DNA from: Planctomycetota bacterium | GTDB taxonomy: Bacteria > Planctomycetota > UBA1135 > UBA2386 | Assembly (NCBI GenBank): GCA_020851075.1 | Contig: JADZDL010000018.1 | Location: forward strand, 1-62,581 | Direction: 5' to 3' | Length of the DNA stretch: 62,581 nt | In this document: positions 8,594 through 15,556 of the stretch, in pieces | Position numbering within the stretch: position 1 is the stretch's first letter | Layout: every line of letters starts with the position of its first letter | Notes under the pieces: model-generated | What the model saw: the letters and a program-made list of their open reading frames with translations, nothing else | Told to the model about the DNA's origin: nothing | The model's database searches: none | Program-made: the position numbers and the translations under genes

Positions 8594-9388
8594 CTAGCGG
8601 GACAGGTTGGTGGCCGTCGACAGCATCTGGTCGCTGGCCTGGATGGCGCGGCTGTTCACCTCGTAGGCGCGTTGCGCGACGATGAGGTTGACCAGCTCGT
8701 TGACGATCTGCACGTTGGAGCGTTCGACGAAGCCCTGCTTGAGCAGGCCGAGGCCCGACGTGCCGGGGGTGGCCGTGATGGGGGCGCCGGAGGCGGGTGT
8801 TGGCCGCAAGACGTTGGCGCCCACGGCGAGCATGCCGCTCGGATTCACGAAGCGATGGATCGTGAGTTGGCCAAACGACGTCGACGTATCCGGGCTGCCG
8901 GCGGTGCGGCCGCTGACGCGACCTTCGGGGTCGATCGAGATTTCGAGCGTGTCGTTGGGGACCGTGATTTCCGGCAGCACGACGTTGCCACCGCCGGTGA
9001 CGAGCTTGCCATCGGCGTTGAGGTGGAAACCACCATCGCGCGTGTAGCCGGTCGAGCCATCGGGCAGCGTCACGGAGAAGAAGCCCTCGCCGTCGATCGC
9101 AACGTCGAGATCGCGCTCGGTGATTTCGAGCGTGCCCGTCGTGAACACCTTCGTGGTGCCATTGAGGCGCGTGCCCGAGCCGATCTGCGTGCCGATCGGG
9201 GCTGGCGAGCTGTTGGCGCCCTGCGCGAGACCCGGCGATTGCAGGGTGACGTAGAACAGGTCTTCGAAGGACGCCTGCGACTTCTTGAAGCCGGCGGTGT
9301 TCACGTTCGCGATGTTGTTCGCGATCATGTCCACCATGGTCTGCTGGGCTTTCATGCCCGTGGCGGTCGTGTAGAGGCTCTTGAGCAT
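8594..9388 (-). CDS. flgG: Flagellar distal rod protein FlgG
   Basis: FlgG forms the distal rod. The 264-residue length equals the family norm (260). The N-terminal rod signature is intact: LYTTATGMKAQQTMVDMIAN, then IANVNTAGFKKSQASFEDL. The middle holds DVAIDGEGFFSVTLPDGSTG and YTRDG, which set the flagellar basal-body rod domain. The C-terminus, VNLIVAQRAYEVNSRAIQAS followed by DQML, is diagnostic of FlgG. It follows flgF by 6 bp. Confidence 0.96.
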   Translation of the reverse strand: MLKSLYTTATGMKAQQTMVDMIANNIANVNTAGFKKSQASFEDLFYVTLQSPGLAQGANSSPAPIGTQIGSGTRLNGTTKVFTTGTLEITERDLDVAIDGEGFFSVTLPDGSTGYTRDGGFHLNADGKLVTGGGNVVLPEITVPNDTLEISIDPEGRVSGRTAGSPDTSTSFGQLTIHRFVNPSGMLAVGANVLRPTPASGAPITATPGTSGLGLLKQGFVERSNVQIVNELVNLIVAQRAYEVNSRAIQASDQMLSTATNLSR

Positions 9389-9394
9389 CGGAAA

Positions 9395-10135
9395 CTACCG
9401 GAGGATGTTGGAGATGAGGTTCTCTTGCAGCCGACCGAGACCGGTCAGTGCCTTCTGCGTCGCGGTGAAGCTGCGTTCGACCGTGATCATCTGGACGAGT
9501 TCTTGCAGGCTGTCGACGTTGCTACCTTCGAGGTAACCCTGCTGCACACTGTCACCGGCCTGCGTTGCCGACTGGTTCAGCGGGTCCGTGTAGAGGCCCT
9601 TGCCGACTGGAATGAGCGCGTCGGGGCGCGGCAGCGTGACGACGGCGAGGGTGCCGAGCACCTGGCCGGTCGTCGGGTTCTGGATGCTGCCGTTGGGCGA
9701 GATCGTGATGTCGCTCGGCGCGTCATCGCCGTTGCCGATCTGCACGGTCTGGCCACTCTGATCGAGCACGGCCAGGCCTTCGCGATTGACGAGGCGACCG
9801 TCGGCGCCGATCTGCAGCTCGCCATTGCGCGTGTAGAAACTCGCGCCCTGGTTGTTCTGCACGCGCAGCCACGCGTCGCCATCGACCGCCACATCGAGCT
9901 TGTTGCCGGTCTCGCGCGTGATGCCGCGGCCGAAGTCCGATTGCTCGGTGTAGCTGATGGTCGGCAGCTGCTCGTTGAGCAGCGAATGGAACTGGCTCGG
10001 GGTGTCCTGTGCCACGGCCAGACGACGCTTGAAGCTCGTCGTGTCGACGTTGGCGAGGTTGTTGGCGATGGCCGCCTGCTTCTCGGCGAGGAAGCCGAGA
10101 CTGCGAACCAGGGTGCTCTCTCCGTAGTTGCCCAT
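9395..10135 (-). CDS. flgF: Flagellar proximal rod protein FlgF
   Basis: A 246-residue rod protein of the FlgF/FlgG group, placed directly upstream of flgG as is usual for flgF. The N-terminus has AAIANNLANVDTTSFKRR, and the middle has the GxxLDVAVDGDAWLRVQ and FYTRNGELQI motifs of rod proteins. The C-terminus reads QELVQMITVERSFTATQKAL, a looser form of the LVxMIxxQRxxExN end of FlgG. ATG at 10135 lies 2 bp after the flgE TAA; an open frame continues upstream inside flgE but shows no homology. Confidence 0.88.
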   Translation of the reverse strand: MGNYGESTLVRSLGFLAEKQAAIANNLANVDTTSFKRRLAVAQDTPSQFHSLLNEQLPTISYTEQSDFGRGITRETGNKLDVAVDGDAWLRVQNNQGASFYTRNGELQIGADGRLVNREGLAVLDQSGQTVQIGNGDDAPSDITISPNGSIQNPTTGQVLGTLAVVTLPRPDALIPVGKGLYTDPLNQSATQAGDSVQQGYLEGSNVDSLQELVQMITVERSFTATQKALTGLGRLQENLISNILR

Positions 10136-10137
10136 GA

Positions 10138-12114
10138 TTACCTCACGATGTTCATGAGTTCGGCGAGGATCTGGTCCGTCGTCGTGATGACGCGAGAATT
10201 GGCCTGGAAGCCGCGCTGGGCTTCGATCAGGTTCACGAACTCGCGCGCGATGTCGACGTTGCTGTTCTCGAGCTGGCCCGCGCGCACGGTGCCGGCGCCC
10301 GCCGCGCTGGCCGTCGTTGCGATCGCGTCGCCCGAGTTGGGCGACTCGACCCACATCGTGTCGCCCGCCTTCAGCAAGCCGCCTTCGTTGGAGAACATGC
10401 TGACGCGCAGCGTGTCGAGCACCTGCGTCTGGCCATTGCTGTAGTACCCGATCAGCCGGCCCTGGCTGTCAAAGCCGGGATCGAGCAAGGTGCCCGGCGG
10501 ATACCCGTCCTGGTTGGTGGCGGCGACGGTCGTCGAGTTGCCGAGCATCGCGACGCCATCAAACTGCCCCGAAGTGCCGAGATTGACGCTGCAGGTCTGC
10601 GCGCCACTGATGCCATTCCAATCGAAGACGAGTGCGTTGGTGCCGCCGCCGATCACGTTGAACGAACCGTCGTCGTTGAAGCGGATCTGCCCGATCGAAG
10701 CCTGGCTGATCGAGCCTTCGGTCGGATCGATGCTCGCTTCGAGGTCCCAGATGCCGGGGTCATCAGCGCTGCGCGTGAAGGTCAGCGTGACGGGATGCGT
10801 GCGGCCCTGGGTGTCGATGACGTCGATCGAAGTGACCGCCGTGTCCGGGCCGGTGCCGTTCTGGGCGACTTCGAAGTTGGGCCAGTTGTTGCCGCGCGTG
10901 CTGCCCACCGTGTCGCCGACGAACAGGCTCATGTCGGCTTCCTGCTTGTCCGCGGCGACCAGGCGGATGTTGCCTTCGGCGGTGAGTTCCGCCTGGGCCT
11001 GGTTGCCGTCGATCGTGCTGTTGATGAAGGACAGCAGGGCGTCGATGGTCGTGCCGTCGCCGCTCGCGCCGTAGGTAAACACGTCGGAGAACGACGTGCC
11101 GTCCGGATTCGTGCCGCTGATCGTGATGCCGTCACCGTCCTGGTAGGCGGCGGTGCGCGCAGTGAGATTGGCGAGGTTGGTCGTGCCGACGGCAGCGGTT
11201 TCCGTGCCGGCGACCTGCGTGGCGTTCAGGTCCATGGCCCCGAGCAAGCCCGATGCGCCCGTGCCGTCGTTGAACTTCAAGCGGGCGTTGGCGCCGAGGC
11301 GGACCGTCGAGAAGCTGACCGTGCCCGTCGAGTTGTCAAACGTGACATCGAGGCCGGAGATGTCCGCGGCGTCGAATGCGTCGGCGATGTCCGACGCGTT
11401 CACCGGACCACCGCCGAAGGTGCCGGCGGGAAACGAGACTTCTTGCTGAGCGCCGCCGTTCACCGAGACCATCACGCTCTTGCCGGCAAAGCTCGTGAGG
11501 TCAAACTGCGTGCCCGTGCCCGCGTTGCCAGTTGCCAGTTTGGTCGCCGCAGTGCCCGCGTTGAGCGCGACGCTGGATTGCAGGATCTCTTCGAGCGGAC
11601 CACCGACGCGCGCTGGCAGGTTGCCCTGGAAGTCGATGCGCGACGTGGCTGCCGCCGGCAGGGTGTCGGAGACCGGAATGGTGATGTTGCCGCCGGTGCT
11701 GTTGAGCACGCGCAGGCCACTGCGCGAATCGACGAGCGTGCGATCGGCGTCGATGCCAAACGAGCCGACACGCGTGTAGAACGTCTGCGTACCGTTCGAC
11801 AGCGTGAAGAAGCCACGGCCCTGCATCGCGACGTCCAGCGAACGTCCGGTGTCTTGGAACGTTCCTTGGCTCAAGTCGGTGTCGACTGTGCCGAGAATGG
11901 CTCCGTGGCCGATCTGCAGAGGATTCAAACCGCCGAAGTTGCCGTTGGGGCCCGAGCCCGAACGCACATTGAAGCTGAGCAGGTCGCTGAAGGTAACGCG
12001 CGAGCCGCGGAAGCCCGGCGTGCTCACGTTGGCGAGGTTGTTGCCGATGACGTCGATGTAGGTCTGGTGGACCTTGAGGCCTGACAGGCCCGTGTAGAGT
12101 GCGGTGCTGACCAT
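10138..12114 (-). CDS. flgE: Flagellar hook protein FlgE
   Basis: FlgE polymerises into the hook. The start at 12114 has GGAG 6-7 bp upstream and gives MVSTALYTGLSGLKVHQ, the standard hook N-terminus, followed by IGNNLANVSTPGFRGSRVTF. The protein is 658 residues, much longer than enteric FlgE (402), through an enlarged middle domain rich in Thr, Asp and Gly (about residues 190-540). A hook-specific segment with TRTHPVTLTF-like strands is present (TQGRTHPVTLTFTRSADD). The C-terminus, REFVNLIEAQRGFQANSRVI, then TTDQILAELMNI, is diagnostic. An open frame continues upstream to 12369 but lies inside flgD. Confidence 0.95.
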   Translation of the reverse strand: MVSTALYTGLSGLKVHQTYIDVIGNNLANVSTPGFRGSRVTFSDLLSFNVRSGSGPNGNFGGLNPLQIGHGAILGTVDTDLSQGTFQDTGRSLDVAMQGRGFFTLSNGTQTFYTRVGSFGIDADRTLVDSRSGLRVLNSTGGNITIPVSDTLPAAATSRIDFQGNLPARVGGPLEEILQSSVALNAGTAATKLATGNAGTGTQFDLTSFAGKSVMVSVNGGAQQEVSFPAGTFGGGPVNASDIADAFDAADISGLDVTFDNSTGTVSFSTVRLGANARLKFNDGTGASGLLGAMDLNATQVAGTETAAVGTTNLANLTARTAAYQDGDGITISGTNPDGTSFSDVFTYGASGDGTTIDALLSFINSTIDGNQAQAELTAEGNIRLVAADKQEADMSLFVGDTVGSTRGNNWPNFEVAQNGTGPDTAVTSIDVIDTQGRTHPVTLTFTRSADDPGIWDLEASIDPTEGSISQASIGQIRFNDDGSFNVIGGGTNALVFDWNGISGAQTCSVNLGTSGQFDGVAMLGNSTTVAATNQDGYPPGTLLDPGFDSQGRLIGYYSNGQTQVLDTLRVSMFSNEGGLLKAGDTMWVESPNSGDAIATTASAAGAGTVRAGQLENSNVDIAREFVNLIEAQRGFQANSRVITTTDQILAELMNIVR

Positions 12115-12160
12115 TGGTTCTCCGGAGTCCCTGGTGGTGTCGGGTGGTGCTCGATCGCGA

Positions 12161-12613
12161 TCAGGAAGCAGCGGATTCGGCGATGCCGATGACTTCGCGC
12201 ATGTTGATGTCGCGACCACCTGCGAGCTTGAGGCGCACATCGCCGCTCTCGGCGACGTAGACCGACTCCACCTTTGCCGACGTTTCCTGGCCGCTGTCGT
12301 CGGCGTAGCTGACTTCCTTGCCGAGCAGTGCACTGCCCTGGCCGAGGCCCTGCACGCGCGCCAGCACACCCTGGTAGTCGAGCAGCTTCAGCATGTTCGA
12401 GTTCAGATCGCGCTGCTCGTTCATGGTCGTGTAGCTGGCCATCTGGTTCATGAAGCTCGCGTTGTCGACGGGCTCCAGCGGCGTCTGGTTCTCGAGCTGC
12501 GCGGTGAGCAGCTTCAAGAACGGGTTGTCGCCGTAGCTGGCCTGGCCAGTGGAGAGCACTCCGGTGCCGCCGACGTTGTTCAGGGAGGTGATGCTGGAAG
12601 TGGAAGTAGGCAT
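12161..12613 (-). CDS. flgD: Flagellar hook capping protein FlgD
   Basis: FlgD caps the growing hook. The conserved N-terminal half is clear: NPFLKLLTAQLENQTPLEPV, then DNASFMNQMASYTTMNEQRD and LNSNMLKLL, the family's core motif. The protein is 150 residues against about 230 for enteric FlgD. After ALLGKEVSY comes only a short beta segment with a SGDVRLKL strand, so the tudor-like and FnIII-like domains are reduced or missing, as in several short FlgD forms. It lies 11 bp after fliK and 46 bp before flgE. Confidence 0.93.
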   Translation of the reverse strand: MPTSTSSITSLNNVGGTGVLSTGQASYGDNPFLKLLTAQLENQTPLEPVDNASFMNQMASYTTMNEQRDLNSNMLKLLDYQGVLARVQGLGQGSALLGKEVSYADDSGQETSAKVESVYVAESGDVRLKLAGGRDINMREVIGIAESAAS

Positions 12614-12624
12614 GTGCGTTCTCT

Positions 12625-13650
12625 TCAGACCCAGAAGTCGAGACCTTCGGCGGTGACGTAACCGCCGAGTTTCGGCAGGTGATTGCGAGCGGCGGCGGCT
12701 TGATCGTCGCTGCCGTTCGACTGGAAGTTGTTGTCGCGTTGCTGGCCGCGGCCACCGTCGCTGCGCGTGTGAACCTGCGCATCGGTGACTTCGAGACCGG
12801 CGTCTTGCAGCGTCTGCTTGAGCTCGTCCATGTGGCGCTGCAGCAGCGCGGTCATGTCCTTGTGCTCGGCGCCGATGGAGAGGCTGAGCTTGTTGCCTTC
12901 GGTGACGACCATGTGCAGGTCGAGCTCGCCGAGGTCCGGCGGTTCGAGCTTCATGCGCATCTCCCCGCCGCCGGGATTCAGCTTCAGCAGGATCTGTTTG
13001 AAGACCGAATCGCGAGCTTCGTCGAGCAAACGCGCCGAGCTGGTCGAGCTCGTGCGGTAACCGGCTGCAACGGCGGCGGCGCGCGTAGGCGTATTGGCGC
13101 GCTGCATGGCGCCATCGATGCCACGCCCAGGCCCATCGCCAGCGGACTTCGCGCCCGTGATGCCCTGCACGCCATTCGGCGCGGCGGCCACCATCGGGCC
13201 GTTCGGCGACGGCGTGGCACCGCGCACGACGACCGCGGCCAGCAACGTCTCGGTGGGGTTGGAAGAAGGGCGGGGAGAGTCGGCTCCTTTGCCTGCAGTT
13301 TCCTGCCGCACCGGCTCTCCCCGTCGGGTTGTGTCCGTTACGTCCGCCGTCGCGGCGACCTGTTCGGCCACGGGCGACGACTCAGTATCCTGTTCGATGC
13401 CGTGGCTCTCGAGGTGCTCGCCCTCTGCCGTAGGCTCAAGCTCTTCGGGCTCGATCGGCGCGGGCTCTTCAACCACTGGCGACTCGGCTGTTGCCTTCGG
13501 TGCTTGCTCGCCAGGCGCCTGCCGCGGTTCCGCGTCGACCGCATCCTGCAGCATGCTGGCAAACGTGTTCTCGCGGCCCGCCGACATCGCGGCCGGTGCC
13601 GGCACGCGCATGGGGTCCAATTCGACAGTTCCGCGCAGATTGGTGAGCAT
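12625..13650 (-). CDS. fliK: Flagellar hook-length control protein FliK
   Basis: FliK measures the hook and switches export specificity to filament proteins. The C-terminal Flg_hook domain is clear (about residues 200-310): EMRMKLEPPDLGELDLHMVV, then GNKLSLSIGAEHKDMTALLQ, and a L-K-x-x-L-x-x-A-G-L-E-V run. The N-terminal 190 residues are low-complexity, rich in Pro, Glu and Ala, as expected for the ruler part. ATG at 13650 is chosen because the frame extends upstream only through the promoter: a -24/-12 element lies 36-51 bp upstream of this start. That leaves a leader of about 25 nt. This is the first gene of the flagellar operon. Confidence 0.85.
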   Translation of the reverse strand: MLTNLRGTVELDPMRVPAPAAMSAGRENTFASMLQDAVDAEPRQAPGEQAPKATAESPVVEEPAPIEPEELEPTAEGEHLESHGIEQDTESSPVAEQVAATADVTDTTRRGEPVRQETAGKGADSPRPSSNPTETLLAAVVVRGATPSPNGPMVAAAPNGVQGITGAKSAGDGPGRGIDGAMQRANTPTRAAAVAAGYRTSSTSSARLLDEARDSVFKQILLKLNPGGGEMRMKLEPPDLGELDLHMVVTEGNKLSLSIGAEHKDMTALLQRHMDELKQTLQDAGLEVTDAQVHTRSDGGRGQQRDNNFQSNGSDDQAAAARNHLPKLGGYVTAEGLDFWV

Positions 13651-13685
13651 TGCTTCGCTTGACTCGATTCCTTCCCTGGTCAGGT

Positions 13686-13701
13686 AGCACCGCGCGTGCC
13701 A
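13686..13701 (-). promoter_or_regulatory. Sigma54 (-24/-12) promoter of the flagellar operon
   Basis: On the minus strand the sequence is TGGCACGCGCGGTGCT. It matches the -24/-12 consensus TGGCACG-N4-TTGCW: the -24 half is perfect, the -12 half differs at one base, and the essential GG and GC dinucleotides are separated by exactly 10 bp. Transcription would begin near 13675, about 25 bp before the fliK ATG. Sigma54 control of middle flagellar genes is well known in other bacteria; use here is inferred. Confidence 0.72.
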
Positions 13702-13806
13702 GGTTGGGCAAACCCGGCCCGTCGACGGCAGAACTGCCCCCGGAAAGCCGGTGCGAAGGCGGATCCGGGCACCTCCCGGCTCGAACGGCGGCGCGCCCGG
13801 CATTTC

Positions 13807-13828
13807 CTGCCGATCCGCCATTCGGCAG
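13807..13828. promoter_or_regulatory. Inverted repeat, candidate enhancer site for a sigma54 activator
   Basis: A perfect 7-bp inverted repeat CTGCCGA-N8-TCGGCAG. Its centre is about 118 bp upstream of the -24 element, the distance typical of activator sites for sigma54 promoters. A further CGGCAG copy at 13842-13847 and the palindrome GTGCCGGCAC at 13832-13841 lie beside it. Together they could bind a FleQ/FlrC-type protein; no such gene is in the window. Confidence 0.45.
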
Positions 13829-13911
13829 AAAGTGCCGGCACCGGCAGGAGTTGCCGCCGTCGGGATTCCCAGCCGCCGCCGCATCCCACGACACTTTTCC
13901 GAAACGAACTC

Positions 13912-13938
13912 TCAAGTGCGGCACGGACCTGCCGATGA
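13912..13938 (+). promoter_or_regulatory. Sigma28 (FliA-type) promoter of flgM
   Basis: TCAAGTGC, 11 bp, GCCGATGA. The -10 half differs from the sigma28 consensus GCCGATAA at one base and the -35 half matches the TCAAG form; the 11-bp spacing is exact. The expected start of transcription is near 13945, about 22 bp upstream of the flgM ATG. This means flgM is probably expressed as a late gene, giving feedback on sigma28. Confidence 0.75.
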
Positions 13939-13966
13939 TCCTTCCGAGTCACCAACGAGAGCGCAC

Positions 13967-14275
13967 ATGGACATCCGAAACATCGGTCAGAAGGGCAACG
14001 TAGAACGCGGCGGCGACCGTCCCAAGCGGGCGGAAGCGACGCGCGACTACGTGATCCCAACGGTCCAGCGCGACGAGGCGAAGATCAGCGCGAGCAGTCG
14101 CGAGACAGCCGCTGCCATCGATGGGTTGACGCAGCGCGCGCGCGCCGGCGACGGCGATCGCGCGGCGAAGGTTGCTGCCGCGCGCCAGAAGCTGCTTGGC
14201 GGCGAACTCGACACGCCGGCGGTTCATGCTGAGACTGGCAAGCAACTGCTCGCCGCGAAGTTCCTGAGCGTCTGA
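13967..14275 (+). CDS. flgM: FlgM-like anti-sigma28 factor
   Basis: A 102-residue, highly charged protein without signal or membrane segment. Anti-sigma factor FlgM holds sigma28 inactive until the hook is complete and it is exported. The C-terminal half shows the FlgM pattern: R-x-x-K-V-A-A-A-R-Q-K-L-L-G-G-E-L-D then a helical A-E-x-G-K-Q-L-L-A end. The N-terminal half is disordered in character, as in FlgM. Start ATG at 13967 is preceded by GAGAG and lies just after the sigma28 promoter; the frame is open further upstream but that part crosses the promoter. Position beside fliK and the promoter type support the call, but overall identity looks low. Confidence 0.72.
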   Translation: MDIRNIGQKGNVERGGDRPKRAEATRDYVIPTVQRDEAKISASSRETAAAIDGLTQRARAGDGDRAAKVAAARQKLLGGELDTPAVHAETGKQLLAAKFLSV

Positions 14276-14295
14276 GCTCCCGCTGAGAATCGGCT

Positions 14296-15396
14296 CTACT
14301 TCCGCGGCGCGGTCGCTGCGAGGATGCGCGCATAGCCGATGCCGTCCGGGCCGGCGCGCGCCGCGATGCGATCGATGACCTTGCTCTCGCGGAGATCGAG
14401 CACGGCGACAAACTCGCCACGACCACACGCGACATACGCAAAGTGATCGTCGGGGTCGACGGTGATCCCCATCGGTAGCGGGCTCTGTTCGCTGCCATCG
14501 CGGCTGATGCTGATCGCTTGCAGCAGCTTCTTCTCCTTGGCATCGAAGACGTAGACCTCACCACTCTCGGCGCACGGAATCAGCGCCAGCGCCCCGCCCT
14601 TCGCAAAGGTCACGCGATATGGCAAATCCCCGGTCGGCAGCTCCTTGGTCGCTTTCTGCGTGGTCGGATCGACGATACTGATCGTATTGGCTGCGCGATT
14701 TGCCACCCAAGCTTCACCCGTCGCGGGATTGACGGCGAGGCCCTCGGACCCTTTGCCGGTCGGAATGATGACCGGCGGCTCCGCACTCGCCAATGTAAAG
14801 AGCGCCACATTGCCATCGCGCACGCTGGTCGCAAACGCACGCTTGCGATCAGGCGACAGCGACACCATGTGCATCGTCGTCTGCGGGGTTCGCAGTTCGC
14901 GTTCGACAACGCCTTTGCTGAGATCGACGACGATGAGCGCGCGGGTCAGTTCGGAAGTGACGACCAGATGGGTGTCATCGACGAACGCGCAGCCGTGCGG
15001 ACGCAAGAACACACGAGTCTTGATGCGTTCGGCGACCTCTATCGCCTCATCGTTGAGTTCGATCGTGCGCAGCACCTTGGCGGCCAACACATCGACAACG
15101 GTCAGGCTGCGGCCCGGCTCCTCGGCCCCGTAGTTGCTCACGACGGCCGTCCGCCCATCGGGCGAGATCGCGATTTCGTGAGGGCCTTTGCCGGTCGGCA
15201 ACACGGCGAGTTCTTTGCGGGTAACCGGGTCAAAGATGGACAGCGAATGTTCGGCTTTGTTGCCGACCAGCAACCGGTCGGTGGCGGCTGGCTGATCTCG
15301 GGCCGCGGGGGCGTCCTGGCCGCGGCCGAGGTTGGCGAGCCCCGCCAGACCCGCCAGGGTGGCCACGAACAGCGAAATTGACCGGTGTTTGAGCAT
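14296..15396 (-). CDS. Exported YVTN-type beta-propeller protein
   Basis: About 366 residues with an N-terminal signal (MLKHRSISLFVATLAGLAGL) ending near GRGQ. The mature protein is made of repeated blades of the YVTN/NHL kind, each with a pattern like LPTGKGPHEIAISPDGRTAV, VVDV..KV. and WVANRAANTISIVDP. Such propellers are surface or periplasmic binding modules; several are paired with redox or copper proteins, but no ligand can be read here. It ends 20 bp from the flgM-like gene (convergent) and starts 160 bp from a divergent HEAT+VWA gene. The start at 15396 was chosen over the ATG three codons upstream; either is possible. Confidence 0.8.
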   Translation of the reverse strand: MLKHRSISLFVATLAGLAGLANLGRGQDAPAARDQPAATDRLLVGNKAEHSLSIFDPVTRKELAVLPTGKGPHEIAISPDGRTAVVSNYGAEEPGRSLTVVDVLAAKVLRTIELNDEAIEVAERIKTRVFLRPHGCAFVDDTHLVVTSELTRALIVVDLSKGVVERELRTPQTTMHMVSLSPDRKRAFATSVRDGNVALFTLASAEPPVIIPTGKGSEGLAVNPATGEAWVANRAANTISIVDPTTQKATKELPTGDLPYRVTFAKGGALALIPCAESGEVYVFDAKEKKLLQAISISRDGSEQSPLPMGITVDPDDHFAYVACGRGEFVAVLDLRESKVIDRIAARAGPDGIGYARILAATAPRK

Positions 15397-15556
15397 TGGC
15401 AGCACGCGCCCTGTTACGCAGCAACCGGTCTGCGTGTGAAGAACCGGTGCGCAAACCGTGATCGCGTTCCCCGTTCGGCAGCGATTCTTCGCCAGCGGGG
15501 GGGTAGGGCAGCCCCCGGGAATCGGCTACAACTCTGCCGCCCCGCTGATTCGAGTC

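Larger units (their letters stand above)
13651..13966. other. Divergent fliK/flgM intergenic region
   Basis: A 316-bp space between the start of fliK (minus) and the start of the FlgM-like gene (plus). It holds the sigma54-type promoter, the candidate enhancer palindromes and the sigma28-type promoter, and no gene of its own. Open frames cross it on both strands, but they run through the promoters and show no homology. Confidence 0.7.

Noticed and set aside
8183..10444. 753-codon plus-strand open frame opposite flgA/flgG/flgF
   Set aside because: Antisense shadow of three confident flagellar genes with no recognisable domains.
13651..13884. In-frame upstream extension of fliK
   Set aside because: The frame is open but crosses the -24/-12 promoter and has no FliK-like sequence; the start is set at 13650.
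14276..14295. Rho-independent terminator between the FlgM-like and beta-propeller genes
   Set aside because: Only 20 bp between the stops and no stem followed by a T-run.
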